A DNA stretch of 57,529 nucleotides from VRUE01 sp035997045 (GCA_035997045.1 DASYIY010000020.1:1-57529); one strand, 5' to 3'; shown: positions 24,480-32,953, counted from the stretch's first letter. Notes: generated by a model from the letters alone, not told the origin. Numbers and translations are program-made.

Positions 24480-25247
24480 CTACGCGCGCAGTTTGTAGCC
24501 TCGCGAGAAGAGGCGCAGGTTGATCGCGAACAGGCCTGCGGTCGCCGCGGTGAGGGCGAGCAGCGAGAGCGGGATGCTGACTTCGGTGAAGCCGACGAAG
24601 CCGTATCGGACCAGGTTGATCATGTAGTAGATCGGGTTGAAGTGGGTCAGCGTCTGGAACGGCTGCGGCAGCAGCGTCGCCGAGTAGAAGACCCCGCCGA
24701 GGAAGATCAGCGGCGTCAGCACGAAGGTCTGGACGAAGGCGACGTCGTCGAACTGTTCCGCCCGCACCCCGGTCAGCACGCCGAGCTGGGAGAAGAAGAA
24801 GCCGACCAGGAAAAGAGACGGAATCAGCACGAGGACGTGGTCGACCGGCAGGCCGGCGAGGATCAAAGCGGCGATGAAGGTCAGCCCGGCGACGATCAGG
24901 CCGCGCATGAAGCCGCCGAGCGAGAACGCGAGCAGCAGCTCCAGGGGAGAGGCGGGCGAGGAGAGCTGGTCCTGGATCGCGCCCTGGAACTTCTGCTGCA
25001 GGATCGAGGAGGAGTTGTTGGTGAAGGAGTTGATCGCGAACGACATCATGATCAGGCCGGGGATGACGAAGATGATGTATTCGATCCCGTGCAGCTCCTT
25101 GATCCGCGAGCCCAGCGCGGCGCCGAAGACGGTGATGTAGAGGAACGTTTCCAGCAGCGGCGCGCCCAGAGTCTGCTTCTTGATCTTCATGAAGCGGTTT
25201 ACCTCGCGCCGCCAGAGGGTGGCGAAGCGGATCTGCGCGGCGCTCAC
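24480..25247 (-). CDS. ABC-2 type transport permease
   Basis: This 255-residue integral membrane protein has six TM helices of the ABC-2 (DrrB/NodJ-like) family. Its motifs include SLGGFMRGLIVAGLTF and PLIFLGGVFYSATLLPQPFQTLTHFNPIYYMINLVRYGF. With the preceding ATPase it forms a drug, lipid or polymer exporter. The start is GTG 25247, overlapping the ATPase stop by four bases, so the two proteins are made together. Confidence 0.88.
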   Translation of the reverse strand: MSAAQIRFATLWRREVNRFMKIKKQTLGAPLLETFLYITVFGAALGSRIKELHGIEYIIFVIPGLIMMSFAINSFTNNSSSILQQKFQGAIQDQLSSPASPLELLLAFSLGGFMRGLIVAGLTFIAALILAGLPVDHVLVLIPSLFLVGFFFSQLGVLTGVRAEQFDDVAFVQTFVLTPLIFLGGVFYSATLLPQPFQTLTHFNPIYYMINLVRYGFVGFTEVSIPLSLLALTAATAGLFAINLRLFSRGYKLRA

Positions 25248-26011
25248 GAAACCACCTCGATCTTCGAGCGCGAGAGCTCGTTGCGGCCGACCAGAGCCAG
25301 GTAGGCGTCCTCGAGGTTGGCCACGCCGTAGCGCGCGGCCAGCTCCGAGCTGGTCCCCTCGCCGACGATCTGGCCGTCGTTGATGAAGGCAATCCGGTCG
25401 CAGAGCTGCTCGGCCTCCTCCAGGTAATGCGTGGTGAGCAGGATCGTCGTCCCCTCTTGGTTGATCCGCTGCACGTAGTGCCAGAGCTCGAGCCGCAGCT
25501 CGACGTCGACGCCGGCGGTCGGCTCGTCGAGGATCAGCAGCCGCGGCCGGTGCATCACCGCCCGGGCGAGGATCAGCCGCCGCTTCATCCCGCCGGAGAG
25601 GGTGCGGGTGCGCTCGTCGGCCTTCTCGGTCAGCGAGAAGGTCTTGAGCAGCTCCACGGTCCGCTCGCGGCGTTCGCGCTTGGGCATGCCGAAGTAGCCG
25701 GCGTGGTAGTCGAGCGTCTCCTCGACCGTGAGGAACCAGTCGAGGTTGAGCTCCTGCGGAGCGAGCCCGACCGCCTGCCGCGCCTTGCCGTAGTCGCCGA
25801 TCGCGTCGTGGCCGAAGACCCGGATCGAGCCCGAGGTCGGCTGCGCGAGGCCGGTGGTGCAGTGGATCATCGTCGACTTGCCGGCGCCGTTTGGCCCCAG
25901 CAACGCGAACAGTTCGCCCTCCTTGATCCGCAGCGAGACACCGCGCAGCGCCTCCACCCCGGTCGGGTAGCGCTTGACCAGATCCTCGATTAGAAGGGCG
26001 TCCTCGGGCAC
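25244..26011 (-). CDS. ABC-2 exporter ATP-binding protein
   Basis: This 255-residue ATPase is of the DrrA/CcmA-like exporter group. Walker A is LLGPNGAGKST, the signature is LSGGMKRRL and Walker B is LLILDEPTAGVD. The C-terminal segment FINDGQIVGEGTSSELAARYG is typical of this group. It pairs with the permease at 24480. The exported substrate is not indicated by neighbours; the SDR/CMD pair upstream is metabolic. Confidence 0.88.
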   Translation of the reverse strand: MPEDALLIEDLVKRYPTGVEALRGVSLRIKEGELFALLGPNGAGKSTMIHCTTGLAQPTSGSIRVFGHDAIGDYGKARQAVGLAPQELNLDWFLTVEETLDYHAGYFGMPKRERRERTVELLKTFSLTEKADERTRTLSGGMKRRLILARAVMHRPRLLILDEPTAGVDVELRLELWHYVQRINQEGTTILLTTHYLEEAEQLCDRIAFINDGQIVGEGTSSELAARYGVANLEDAYLALVGRNELSRSKIEVVS

Positions 26012-26042
26012 GGCGTCAAACCTAGAGGACGGACGAGCCTGA

Positions 26043-26891
26043 CTAGCGGGCCGCCCGGTCGAGCTCGCGGTTCATCAGCCTCATGACCAGCGCGTAAAGA
26101 GGCGGGATCCAGCGCTGGATCCCGTAGAGAGCGCGCCCGTCGGGCGAGGTGAAGACCATGAAGCGGTTGCGTTCGATCGCCTCGACGATCCGCTCGGCCA
26201 CCCTCTCCGCGCTGACCGCGCGCTTCTCGAAGAGCGCGATGAGCTTGCGCATCCGCGGGCTTTCCCGATCGACTCCGACTATGTCGACGGTGCCGACCAG
26301 CGGCGTCTTGACCGCACCGGGGCAGACAAGGCTGACGCCGATCCCGTGTTTGCGCAGGTCGAAGCGCAGCACCTCGGAGACCCCGCGCAGGCCGAACTTG
26401 GCGGCGCTGTAGGGGGCGTGCCAAGGCAGGCCGAAGAGGCCGGCGACCGAGGCGACGTTGACGATGTGGCCGCCCCGCCCGGCCGCGATCATCGGCGGCA
26501 CGAAGCACTCGAGCACGCTGATTGGACCCATCAGGTCGATATCGATCGTGCGCCGCCAGTGCTCGTGCTCCAGCTGCTCGATCCGGCCCCAGGTCGAGAT
26601 CCCGGCGATGTTCATCACCACGTCCATGTTGGGGGCGTGGCTGTGCGCCTCCGCGGCCAGGGCGACGACCGCCTCGTGGTTGGCGACGTCCGCCGTGCCG
26701 AAATGAGCGACGGTCCCTCCGGCAGTACGGATCTCGCCGACGATCTGCTCCAGCCCATCGCGATCGCGATCGGTGAGGAAGAGCTCGGCGCCCTGCCCGG
26801 CGACGGCGATCGCGGTCGCGCGGCCGATCCCGCTCGCCGCGCCCGTAATCAGGCAGCGCTTGCCCGCCAGGTTCTCGATCCCGAGCTTCAT
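26043..26891 (-). CDS. short-chain dehydrogenase/reductase
   Basis: This 282-residue classical SDR has the cofactor motif TGAASGIGRA, an NIAG motif, and a catalytic Ser followed by Tyr-x3-Lys in YSAAKFG. The segment CPGAVKTPLVGT follows the catalytic helix. Asp in FLTDRDRDGL after the second strand favours NAD(H). The C-terminal part (residues 230-282) is hydrophobic and basic (GIQRWIPPLYALVMRLMNREL), as in SDRs acting on lipophilic substrates. The ATG overlaps the stop of the CMD-family gene, so the two are co-translated. Confidence 0.88.
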   Translation of the reverse strand: MKLGIENLAGKRCLITGAASGIGRATAIAVAGQGAELFLTDRDRDGLEQIVGEIRTAGGTVAHFGTADVANHEAVVALAAEAHSHAPNMDVVMNIAGISTWGRIEQLEHEHWRRTIDIDLMGPISVLECFVPPMIAAGRGGHIVNVASVAGLFGLPWHAPYSAAKFGLRGVSEVLRFDLRKHGIGVSLVCPGAVKTPLVGTVDIVGVDRESPRMRKLIALFEKRAVSAERVAERIVEAIERNRFMVFTSPDGRALYGIQRWIPPLYALVMRLMNRELDRAAR

Positions 26892-27442
26892 AGACGGGCC
26901 GGCCGCTCGGGCTCGACTTCGAGCGTGTTGAGGGTCATCGCCAGCATCTCGTAGTGGCCGATCAGCATGCAGAGCTCGATCAGCAGGACCTCGTCGAGGT
27001 GCTGACTCAGCTGGGCCCAGAGCTCGCTGCCGATCTGGCGCCGCTCGTGCATCTCGTCGGCAGCGCGGAGCAGCAGCGCGCGGCGCTGCGACCAGCCGGG
27101 CGCCTCGGCGCCGGCCCGGACCCGCGAGATTTCCTCTTCGCTCAGTCCCACCCGCCTGCCCATCCGCTCGTGCTGACTCCACTCGTATTCGCTGCCGGTG
27201 TTGTGGGCGACGCGCAGAATCACCAGCTCGGTCTCCTCGCGCGGCAGCTTGCCGCCCGGCATCAGCGCCCCGGCGAACCAGAGCCAGCGCCGGAAGAGGC
27301 CGCGGTGGCGGCCAAGCGTGGTGAAGATCCGCGGTGGCTCACCCCGCGTGACAACGCCCGCGACCCTGGCGAACACGGCGTTGACCAGACCAATATCGGC
27401 ACGCCCGCCCGGCGCAATCCTCGGTCCCTTGCCGTCTCCCAT
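26888..27442 (-). CDS. carboxymuconolactone decarboxylase-family protein
   Basis: This 184-residue alpha-helical protein fits the CMD/AhpD-like family. The core is REETELVILRVAHNTGSEYEWSQHERMGRRVGLSEEEI, where the helix carries EYEWSQH in place of the CxxC of AhpD, so it is not a peroxiredoxin reductase. Proteins with this EYEWxxH form often accompany SDR genes in aromatic or steroid metabolism. The start ATG 27442 is chosen because it begins the conserved region; the open frame runs 39 codons further upstream, across a large dyad. It forms an operon with the SDR. Confidence 0.78.
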   Translation of the reverse strand: MGDGKGPRIAPGGRADIGLVNAVFARVAGVVTRGEPPRIFTTLGRHRGLFRRWLWFAGALMPGGKLPREETELVILRVAHNTGSEYEWSQHERMGRRVGLSEEEISRVRAGAEAPGWSQRRALLLRAADEMHERRQIGSELWAQLSQHLDEVLLIELCMLIGHYEMLAMTLNTLEVEPERPARL

Positions 27443-27468
27443 CGTCAAGACGGTAGCCAACCTCGGGC

Positions 27469-27515
27469 CCGACGGAACGAAAACCGGACTCTGACTCGTG
27501 ATTTCGTCCCGTCGG
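27469..27515. promoter_or_regulatory. large dyad in the divergent promoter region
   Basis: CCGACGGAACGAAA (27469-27482) is the inverse of TTTCGTCCCGTCGG (27502-27515) with one mismatch and a 19-base spacer. It lies midway between the divergent starts at 27442 and 27531. It could be an operator controlling both units. Confidence 0.5.
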
Positions 27516-27530
27516 CATAGGCTGCGGGGC

Positions 27531-28397
27531 ATGACCAGGCCGCTGCTTGCCGTCGACACCCCCTCGATGCTCTTCCGCGCCTTCTACGCGCTGCCCGACT
27601 CGATCGTCGGGCCGGACGGCAAGCCGGTCAACGCCCTGCTCGGCACGGCCAATCTGATCCTGCGCGAGATCGAAATCCACCGGCCGCGGGCGGTCGCGCT
27701 CTGCTTCGGCCCCGACGCGGCCTCCTACCGCACCGAGCTCTACCCGGCCTACCACGCCGAGCGCGAGGCGGCGATGCCCGACGACCTATCGCCCCAGTTC
27801 GCCGCCTGCCCCGACTTCTTCGCGGCGTTCGGCTGGACGGTGGCGACCAGCGACTCGCTCGAGGCCGACGACCTGCTTGGCACCTACGCCAAGGAGGAGG
27901 CCGAAGCCGGCGGGCGAGCGCTGCTGATGACCGGCGACCGCGACATGTACCAGTGCGCCGCCGAGCAAGTGACGGTCCTCTACGTGAAGACCGGCGGCAA
28001 AGGCAAAGGGGCCGAAGAAGTCACCCCCGCCGGAGTCGAAGAGCGCTACGGGATTCCGCCCGAGCTCGTCCCCGACTTCATCGCCCTGCGCGGCGACCCT
28101 TCCGACGGCCTGCCTGGCGCCAAGGGCGTCGGGCCGAAGACCGCGGCCGAACTGCTGCGCCGCCACGGCTCGCTCGAGGCAGTTCTCGACAACGCGATCC
28201 GCGAGCGCCGCCCCGCCCTGCGCGGCGCCCTGCTCGACGCCGCCGATGACCTGCGCGCCTTCAAGGACATCGCGACGCTGCGCGACGCCGGCGTCGAGCC
28301 TCCAGCCGACCGCGAGACCGACTGGGTCGGCGCCGCCAAGGCAGCCCATGAGCGCGGCATGAACCGGCTCGCCGAACGCCTGCTCGCCGAGGCCTGA
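27531..28397 (+). CDS. 5'-3' exonuclease (PolA N-terminal type)
   Basis: This 288-residue stand-alone flap endonuclease-like protein corresponds to the 5' nuclease domain of DNA polymerase I. The metal-binding acidic clusters are present (LLAVDTPSMLFRAFYALP, SLEADDLLGTYAKE, LMTGDRDMYQC). A helix-hairpin-helix follows in DPSDGLPGAKGVGPKTAAELL. It would remove RNA primers or flaps. No polymerase domain is attached. The ATG 27531 start gives the expected N-terminus; earlier codons in frame are not conserved. Confidence 0.9.
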   Translation: MTRPLLAVDTPSMLFRAFYALPDSIVGPDGKPVNALLGTANLILREIEIHRPRAVALCFGPDAASYRTELYPAYHAEREAAMPDDLSPQFAACPDFFAAFGWTVATSDSLEADDLLGTYAKEEAEAGGRALLMTGDRDMYQCAAEQVTVLYVKTGGKGKGAEEVTPAGVEERYGIPPELVPDFIALRGDPSDGLPGAKGVGPKTAAELLRRHGSLEAVLDNAIRERRPALRGALLDAADDLRAFKDIATLRDAGVEPPADRETDWVGAAKAAHERGMNRLAERLLAEA

Positions 28398-28425
28398 GCA
28401 ACTCCGTGCTACTACTTCGATCATC

Positions 28426-29223
28426 TTGATCGAAGCGGAGCCGAGCAAAATCGTCGACCTCTCGGTCACCCTCTCCGAGCACCTGCCCGCAACCTGGCCG
28501 GAGCACATGCCGTTCGCCCACAAGAACTGGAGCTGGCACGAGGAGACCGAGCTGCCCAGCGGCGCCAGCAGCTGCTCGCTCGGCCCTTACGTCACCCACT
28601 TCATCATCCTCGACGAGCACGCTGGCACCCACGTCGACGCTCCCTCCCACTACATCCCGCCGCTCGGCTCAGGGCTGCCCGACGAGGGGCCGCTGGGCGA
28701 AGCCAGCGCCGAGAAGCTCGACCTCTCCAAGCTGATCGGTCCCGCCGCGGTGGTCGACCTCCGCCATCTCGACGGCGAGGCCGAGCCCGGCGCCAGCCCG
28801 CCGATCACGGTCGCCCACCTCGAAGCCTGGGAGGAAGAGCACGGCCGTTTCGAGCCCGGCGAGATCGCGCTCCTGATGACCGGCTGGTCGACTCACTACG
28901 TCAAGGGCGAGGCGGGCAGGGCCTTCCTGCACGAACCGGTGGTGCTGCAATCGCGGCCGGCCTGGCCGGCTCCCGAGGCCGCAGTCGCCGTCTTCCTCCA
29001 CGAGCGCGACGTCACCACAATCGGCATCGACGCGCCGAGCATGGGATCCGCCGAGGAGGGCAATGAGGTCCACCGCGCCGGCCTCAGTCGCGAAATGGCC
29101 TTCGTCGAGGGCCTGACCAACCTGGACCGCCTGCCGCCCCGCGGCGCCTCCTTCGTCTTCCTCCCAGTCAAGATCGCCGCCGCCAGCGGCGCCCCGGGCC
29201 GCGCGATCGCGATCCTGCCCTGA
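28426..29223 (+). CDS. cyclase/kynurenine formamidase-like hydrolase
   Basis: This 265-residue metal-dependent hydrolase is of the cyclase family. The signature HAGTHVDAPSHY supplies His65, His69, Asp71 and His75, and IDLSVTLSEHLP-type opening residues (KIVDLSVTLSEHLPATWP) are present. Family members hydrolyse N-formylkynurenine, isatin or cyclic amides, and the substrate is not decided here. The start is TTG 28426, 28 bases after the exonuclease stop, so they may share a transcript. The context gives no tryptophan-pathway neighbours. Confidence 0.82.
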   Translation: MIEAEPSKIVDLSVTLSEHLPATWPEHMPFAHKNWSWHEETELPSGASSCSLGPYVTHFIILDEHAGTHVDAPSHYIPPLGSGLPDEGPLGEASAEKLDLSKLIGPAAVVDLRHLDGEAEPGASPPITVAHLEAWEEEHGRFEPGEIALLMTGWSTHYVKGEAGRAFLHEPVVLQSRPAWPAPEAAVAVFLHERDVTTIGIDAPSMGSAEEGNEVHRAGLSREMAFVEGLTNLDRLPPRGASFVFLPVKIAAASGAPGRAIAILP

Positions 29224-29252
29224 TCTGCCCCGGCCTGCCGGCTCCAAAAGAC

Positions 29253-29281
29253 TTGACCTTTCGGGTCCGAGGGGGGACTAT
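29253..29281 (+). promoter_or_regulatory. sigma-70-like promoter before the Gly/Cys-rich gene
   Basis: TTGACC (29253-29258) and GACTAT (29276-29281) are spaced 17 bases apart, and a strong ribosome binding site (AAGGAGG, 29312-29318) with ATG 29325 follows. The order and spacing fit a vegetative promoter. Confidence 0.45.
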
Positions 29282-29324
29282 TTCCGGCCGCGATCCGCGG
29301 GCAAGGATCTGAAGGAGGCTGCGA

Positions 29325-29938
29325 ATGAAGCGAAACGCAGGTACCCAGAGGACGGCCGGCGGGCGTCAGCGCAAGCCCAGCAGGCTGGTTGTCGCACGGC
29401 GCCGCCGCAGTGCCCGCAAAGCCGAGGCCTACATCGCGTCGCCTGCTGCGCCTGGCGTGGCCGCGCGATCCTCGGCATGCCCTCGCGCCTCGTCGACGAG
29501 GCCTGGCACGAGTTCATCCTCGACTCGCTCTCCTACACCCGGTTCTGCGAGGTGGCATTCGGCGGCTACCTCCACCACACCCCCGACGAGGCGATGTCGA
29601 CGCCGATGGCCAACACCCTCGGCGACACCGTTCGCGCCTGGGACCGTTCGGCGATGGGGTCGAGTGAGGAATCCGCGCTCTGGGATCTCGACGACCGACT
29701 CGGGGCAGCCGACCCGCTCGGGGTCGACGACCTCGAGCTCAGCGCCGCCCGTTCGGGAGCGGCCTACCCGCTGGCGACCGGCTGGGCTTGCGCGGCAGGA
29801 TTTGGCGCGGCCGGAGGAGGCGCGGGACCCCACGGCGGCGGTCATCACGGCGGCGGCTGCAGCGCGTCGGGCTGTAACGGCGGCTGCTCGGGTGGCGGGG
29901 GCGGCTGTGGCGGCGGAGGGTGCGGGGGCGGCAGCTAA
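29325..29938 (+). pseudogene. Gly/Cys-rich protein with N-terminal HEF motif domain, apparently frameshifted
   Basis: A good promoter, ribosome binding site and ATG lead into a frame at 29325 that soon becomes Arg/Ser-rich noise. The recognisable domain is in a different frame (ILGMPSRLVDEAWHEF, YTRFCEVAFGGYLHHTPDEAM), which has no start codon upstream of ATG 29477. That ATG lies inside the conserved segment and lacks a binding site. The conserved frame upstream also contains EAKRRYPE, as expected for the family's beginning. The reading therefore needs at least one shift between 29330 and 29460. The C-terminus (about 40 residues) is GGGC-repeat with six cysteines. If ATG 29477 is used, the product is 153 residues. 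Confidence 0.55.
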
Positions 29939-29947
29939 GGCGCGTTC

Positions 29948-30658
29948 TCAGCGGTACTCCGGGTTCGGAAAGTCGAAGCGACAGCCGGCGTCCCACTTGG
30001 TGCGCTGGTTGCCGTGCGCCGGGATGCCGCCGGCGTCCTTGAGGATGCGCGCCAGGTGGAGCATGTTCCAGGCGGCGAAGGTGGTGTTGCGGTTGGTGAA
30101 GTCGTTCTCGGGGCCGCCCGAGCCCTCGTCGAGGTAGGACGGCCCGGGCCCGGCCTCACCGATCCAGCCCGAGTCGGCCTGCGGCGGGATCGTGTAGCCG
30201 AGGTGCTGCAGCGAGTAGAGCGTGTTCATCGCGCAGTGCTTGACCCCGTCCTCGTTGCCGGTGACGAGGCAACCCCCGACGCGGCCGTAGTAGGCGTACT
30301 GGCCCTCGTCGTTGAGCAGATGGGAGTTGCCGTAGAGCCGCTCGACGATCTGGGTCGCGACCGAGGACTTCTCCCCCAGCCAGATCGGCATGCCGAGCAC
30401 GAGGATGTCGGCCGCAATCACCCGCTCGAAGATCGCCGGCCACTCATCCACCTCCCAGCCGTGTTCGGTCATGTCGGCCCAGACGCCGGTGGCGATCTGG
30501 TGGTCAGCCGCACGGATGCACTCGACCTCGACCCCGTTGCGGCGCATGATCTCGATCGAGATGTCCATCAGGCCCTGCGTGTTCGACACCTCGGGGCTGC
30601 GCTTCAGCGTGCAGTTGATGAAGAGAGCGCGCAGGTCCGAGTAGTCCGTCTCGCCCAT
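29948..30658 (-). CDS. NAD(P)H-dependent FMN reductase-like flavoprotein
   Basis: This 236-residue flavodoxin-fold protein has the FMN phosphate loop in LFINCTLKRSPEVSNTQGL, the second FMN loop in LVLGMPIWLGEKSSVATQIVERL and GGCLVTGNEDGVKHCAMN near the third. The last 60 residues form a family-specific extension (FAAWNMLHLARILKDAGGIPAHGNQ). It would reduce flavin or quinones with NAD(P)H. Its ATG overlaps the stop of the upstream monooxygenase gene by one base, so the pair is co-translated, which suggests a supply of reducing equivalents or related redox work. Confidence 0.82.
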   Translation of the reverse strand: MGETDYSDLRALFINCTLKRSPEVSNTQGLMDISIEIMRRNGVEVECIRAADHQIATGVWADMTEHGWEVDEWPAIFERVIAADILVLGMPIWLGEKSSVATQIVERLYGNSHLLNDEGQYAYYGRVGGCLVTGNEDGVKHCAMNTLYSLQHLGYTIPPQADSGWIGEAGPGPSYLDEGSGGPENDFTNRNTTFAAWNMLHLARILKDAGGIPAHGNQRTKWDAGCRFDFPNPEYR

Positions 30659-32163
30659 CAGCCGACGGGCTCGAGCTGCTCTGCTTTGGGTGCCATGCTG
30701 GCGAACTGCATCTCGCCGTCGTCGATCGGGCTGTGCCTGATCGACCGCGTGTCGACGATGTAATTCTGCCGCAGCTTCCACGGCTCCTTCGAACCCTGTT
30801 TGGGCAGTTTGTCGAGGGCGCGCAGGACGTAGCCGGAGTTGAAGTCGAGGATCGGCTCCTCGACCACCGAGGGATCGGTCACCTCCGGCACGCAGCGCTT
30901 ATAGCTGTGCGCGTCCATGTGATTGAGCAGGCGGCAGACGTACTCGGAGGTGAGATCGGCCTTGAGCGTCCAGGAGGCGTTGGTGTAGCCGAGGGTGAAG
31001 ACGAAGTTGGGGATGCCGTTCAGCATCATGCCCTTGTAGGCCATCAGCTTGGAGAAGTCGACCGCGCTGCCGTCGACGACGATTTCCATGCCGCCGAGGA
31101 AGAGCACGTTGAGCCCGGTTGCGGTGACGATCACATCGGCGTCGAGCTCGGCCCCCGACTCGAGCTCGATCCCGCCCTCGGTGAAGGTCTCGATCCGGTC
31201 GGTGACGATCTCGGCTTCACCCGAGCGGAGCGAGTCGAAGAGGTCGCCGTTGGGCACCAGGCACATGCGCTGGTCCCAAGGGTTGTAGCGGGGCTTGAAG
31301 TGCTTGTCGATGTCGTAGCCGGCCGGCAGCAGGCGTTCGTTGCCTTTGCGGATCATCCTTTTGACGATGCTGGGACGGCTTTTGCTGAGCTTGTAAACCG
31401 CCATCTGCAGCAGGACGTTCTTCCAGCGGATCACCGCGTAGGCGGCTTTCAGTGGCAGGACCCGCCTCACCACCTTGGCGATCGGATCCTCGCCCGGCAT
31501 CGCGACGACGTAGGTCGGCGAGCGCTGCAGCATGGTCACGTGCTCGGCCTCTTTCGCCATTGCCGGGACCAGGGTCACCGCGGTCGCGCCGCTGCCGATC
31601 ACGACGACGCGCTTGCCGGCGTAGTCGAGATCCTCGGGCCAGTGCTGCGGGTGAACGACCGTGCCGGCGAAGCGCTCCCTGCCCGGGAACTCCGGCGTGT
31701 AGCCCTCGTCGTAGTTGTAGTAGCCGGTGCAGTTCCAGAGATAGCCGCAGGTCAAACGCACGGTCTCGCCGCTGTCGGTGCGCTCTGCCTCGACCGTCCA
31801 GCGCGAGTCGGCGCTCGACCACTCGGCCCGCACCACGCGGTGACCGAAGCGGATCTTCCCCTCGATCCGGTTCTCCCGCGCCGTCTCGCGGACGTAATCG
31901 AGAATCAGGTCGCCGTCGGCGATCGCTTTCTCGTCGGTCCAGGGCTTGAACCGATAGCCGAGCGTGTGCATGTCGGAGTCCGAGCGAATGCCCGGATAGC
32001 GGAAGAGGTCCCAGGTCCCGCCGAGGTCGTCGCGCGCCTCGAGGATCGCGTAGCTCTTGCCCCGGCAGCGCTCGCCCAGGTGGTAGCCGGCACCGATGCC
32101 GGAGATCCCGGCACCGATGATGAGCACGTCGACGTGCTCGATGGGCTCCCCGTTCGCGTTCAC
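30658..32163 (-). CDS. flavin-containing (Baeyer-Villiger-type) monooxygenase
   Basis: This is a class B flavoprotein monooxygenase of 501 residues. The FAD motif is VLIIGAGISGIGAGYHL, the fingerprint region corresponds to FAGTVVHPQHWPEDLDYAGK, and the NADPH motif is VVVIGSGATAVTLVPAM. Such enzymes convert ketones or cyclohexanone-like compounds to esters, or oxidise N/S atoms. The start is GTG 32163, chosen because it begins the protein nine residues before the FAD strand; the 56 codons upstream in frame are Arg-rich noise. A perfect palindrome (32184-32199) sits just upstream and is a likely operator. Confidence 0.87.
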   Translation of the reverse strand: MNANGEPIEHVDVLIIGAGISGIGAGYHLGERCRGKSYAILEARDDLGGTWDLFRYPGIRSDSDMHTLGYRFKPWTDEKAIADGDLILDYVRETARENRIEGKIRFGHRVVRAEWSSADSRWTVEAERTDSGETVRLTCGYLWNCTGYYNYDEGYTPEFPGRERFAGTVVHPQHWPEDLDYAGKRVVVIGSGATAVTLVPAMAKEAEHVTMLQRSPTYVVAMPGEDPIAKVVRRVLPLKAAYAVIRWKNVLLQMAVYKLSKSRPSIVKRMIRKGNERLLPAGYDIDKHFKPRYNPWDQRMCLVPNGDLFDSLRSGEAEIVTDRIETFTEGGIELESGAELDADVIVTATGLNVLFLGGMEIVVDGSAVDFSKLMAYKGMMLNGIPNFVFTLGYTNASWTLKADLTSEYVCRLLNHMDAHSYKRCVPEVTDPSVVEEPILDFNSGYVLRALDKLPKQGSKEPWKLRQNYIVDTRSIRHSPIDDGEMQFASMAPKAEQLEPVG

Positions 32164-32183
32164 GACCCAGGCATTCTGACACG

Positions 32184-32199
32184 CTGGCTGGTCAGCCAG
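32184..32199. promoter_or_regulatory. palindromic operator upstream of the FMO gene
   Basis: CTGGCTG and CAGCCAG, separated by GT, form a perfect 16-bp dyad 21 to 36 bases before the GTG start. Its form and position fit a TetR-type repressor site overlapping the promoter. No adjacent TetR gene is present. Confidence 0.5.
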
Positions 32200-32224
32200 T
32201 CCTTGCGTGCGGATGTCACACGTC

Positions 32225-32953
32225 TCAGGCGGGCGCGGTGGGCGGGGCCGGTGGCAACGGTGCCTCCGGTGTCGCTGTCGTTGCCTCGCCCTTGATCGCC
32301 AGCAGGCGGAAGTAGATCGTCGCCGCGGCAAGCGCTGCGATCGGCGCCGTCAGCGTCGAGGCGATCAGATTGAAGAGGATCCGCATCCCGACGCTGTCGG
32401 AGATTCCGGCTCCGATCCCCCCAAGAATTGCGGCGACCACGGCGGAGATCAAGAAGACGACGAAGATCACGCCGAAGACCTGCCAGCCGTTGCCGCGCAC
32501 CAGCTCGCGGGAGCGGCCAAAGGAATCCATCACGCCGCTGCGCTCGACCACGATCACCGGCGCGATCACGGCCCAGATCGTCAGCAGGATCAGCCCCGGA
32601 ATGACGACAAGCAGGAAGCCGATCCCGATCGCGATGCCGGCCAGGATGCCGACGCCGATCAGCGGCAGGACGACGGGCCAGGTCGCGTCGATCAGGTCCC
32701 CCACCGTCGAGTCGCGACGTCCATCCTGGACGTCCTTGACCAGGCCGACGACCACCCCCTGGTAGAGGGTCGCGGCGACGACGGTGACCGCAAGGCCAAG
32801 CGGGAAGAGGAAGAAGCTGCCGACGATGACTGCGTTAACGACCGCAACGATGAGATAGAGGCCAAAGGCAACCGGCAGCAGCACACCCGCCTGCGCGCCG
32901 TAGGTCGAAAAGATTTGGCTGAGGGTTCCACCAACGTCAAGTTTCTGGTTCAT
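32225..32953 (-). CDS. multi-pass membrane protein
   Basis: This 242-residue protein has about six TM segments, including VLLPVAFGLYLIVAVVNAVIVGSFFLF and GFLLVVIPGLILLTIWAVIAPVIVVE. The pattern PGxxLxxxWxxxxPVIVxE followed by SFGRSRELVRGNGWQVFGV resembles the membrane domain of glycerophosphodiester phosphodiesterase-like and DUF975-like proteins. The C-terminus is a Pro/Ala-rich cytoplasmic tail. The start is ATG 32953, the first in frame that begins the conserved segment. The function is unknown. It diverges from the M55 peptidase gene. Confidence 0.72.
   Translation of the reverse strand: MNQKLDVGGTLSQIFSTYGAQAGVLLPVAFGLYLIVAVVNAVIVGSFFLFPLGLAVTVVAATLYQGVVVGLVKDVQDGRRDSTVGDLIDATWPVVLPLIGVGILAGIAIGIGFLLVVIPGLILLTIWAVIAPVIVVERSGVMDSFGRSRELVRGNGWQVFGVIFVVFLISAVVAAILGGIGAGISDSVGMRILFNLIASTLTAPIAALAAATIYFRLLAIKGEATTATPEAPLPPAPPTAPA

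Noticed and set aside
26104..26123. A 20-bp perfect palindrome (GGGATCCAGCGCTGGATCCC).
   Set aside because: It falls inside the SDR coding sequence and encodes a normal segment (GIQRWIP). It is probably a coding coincidence.
30733..32295. A 520-codon plus-strand frame.
   Set aside because: It is antisense to the flavin monooxygenase with its FAD and NADPH motifs, and shows only mirror composition.
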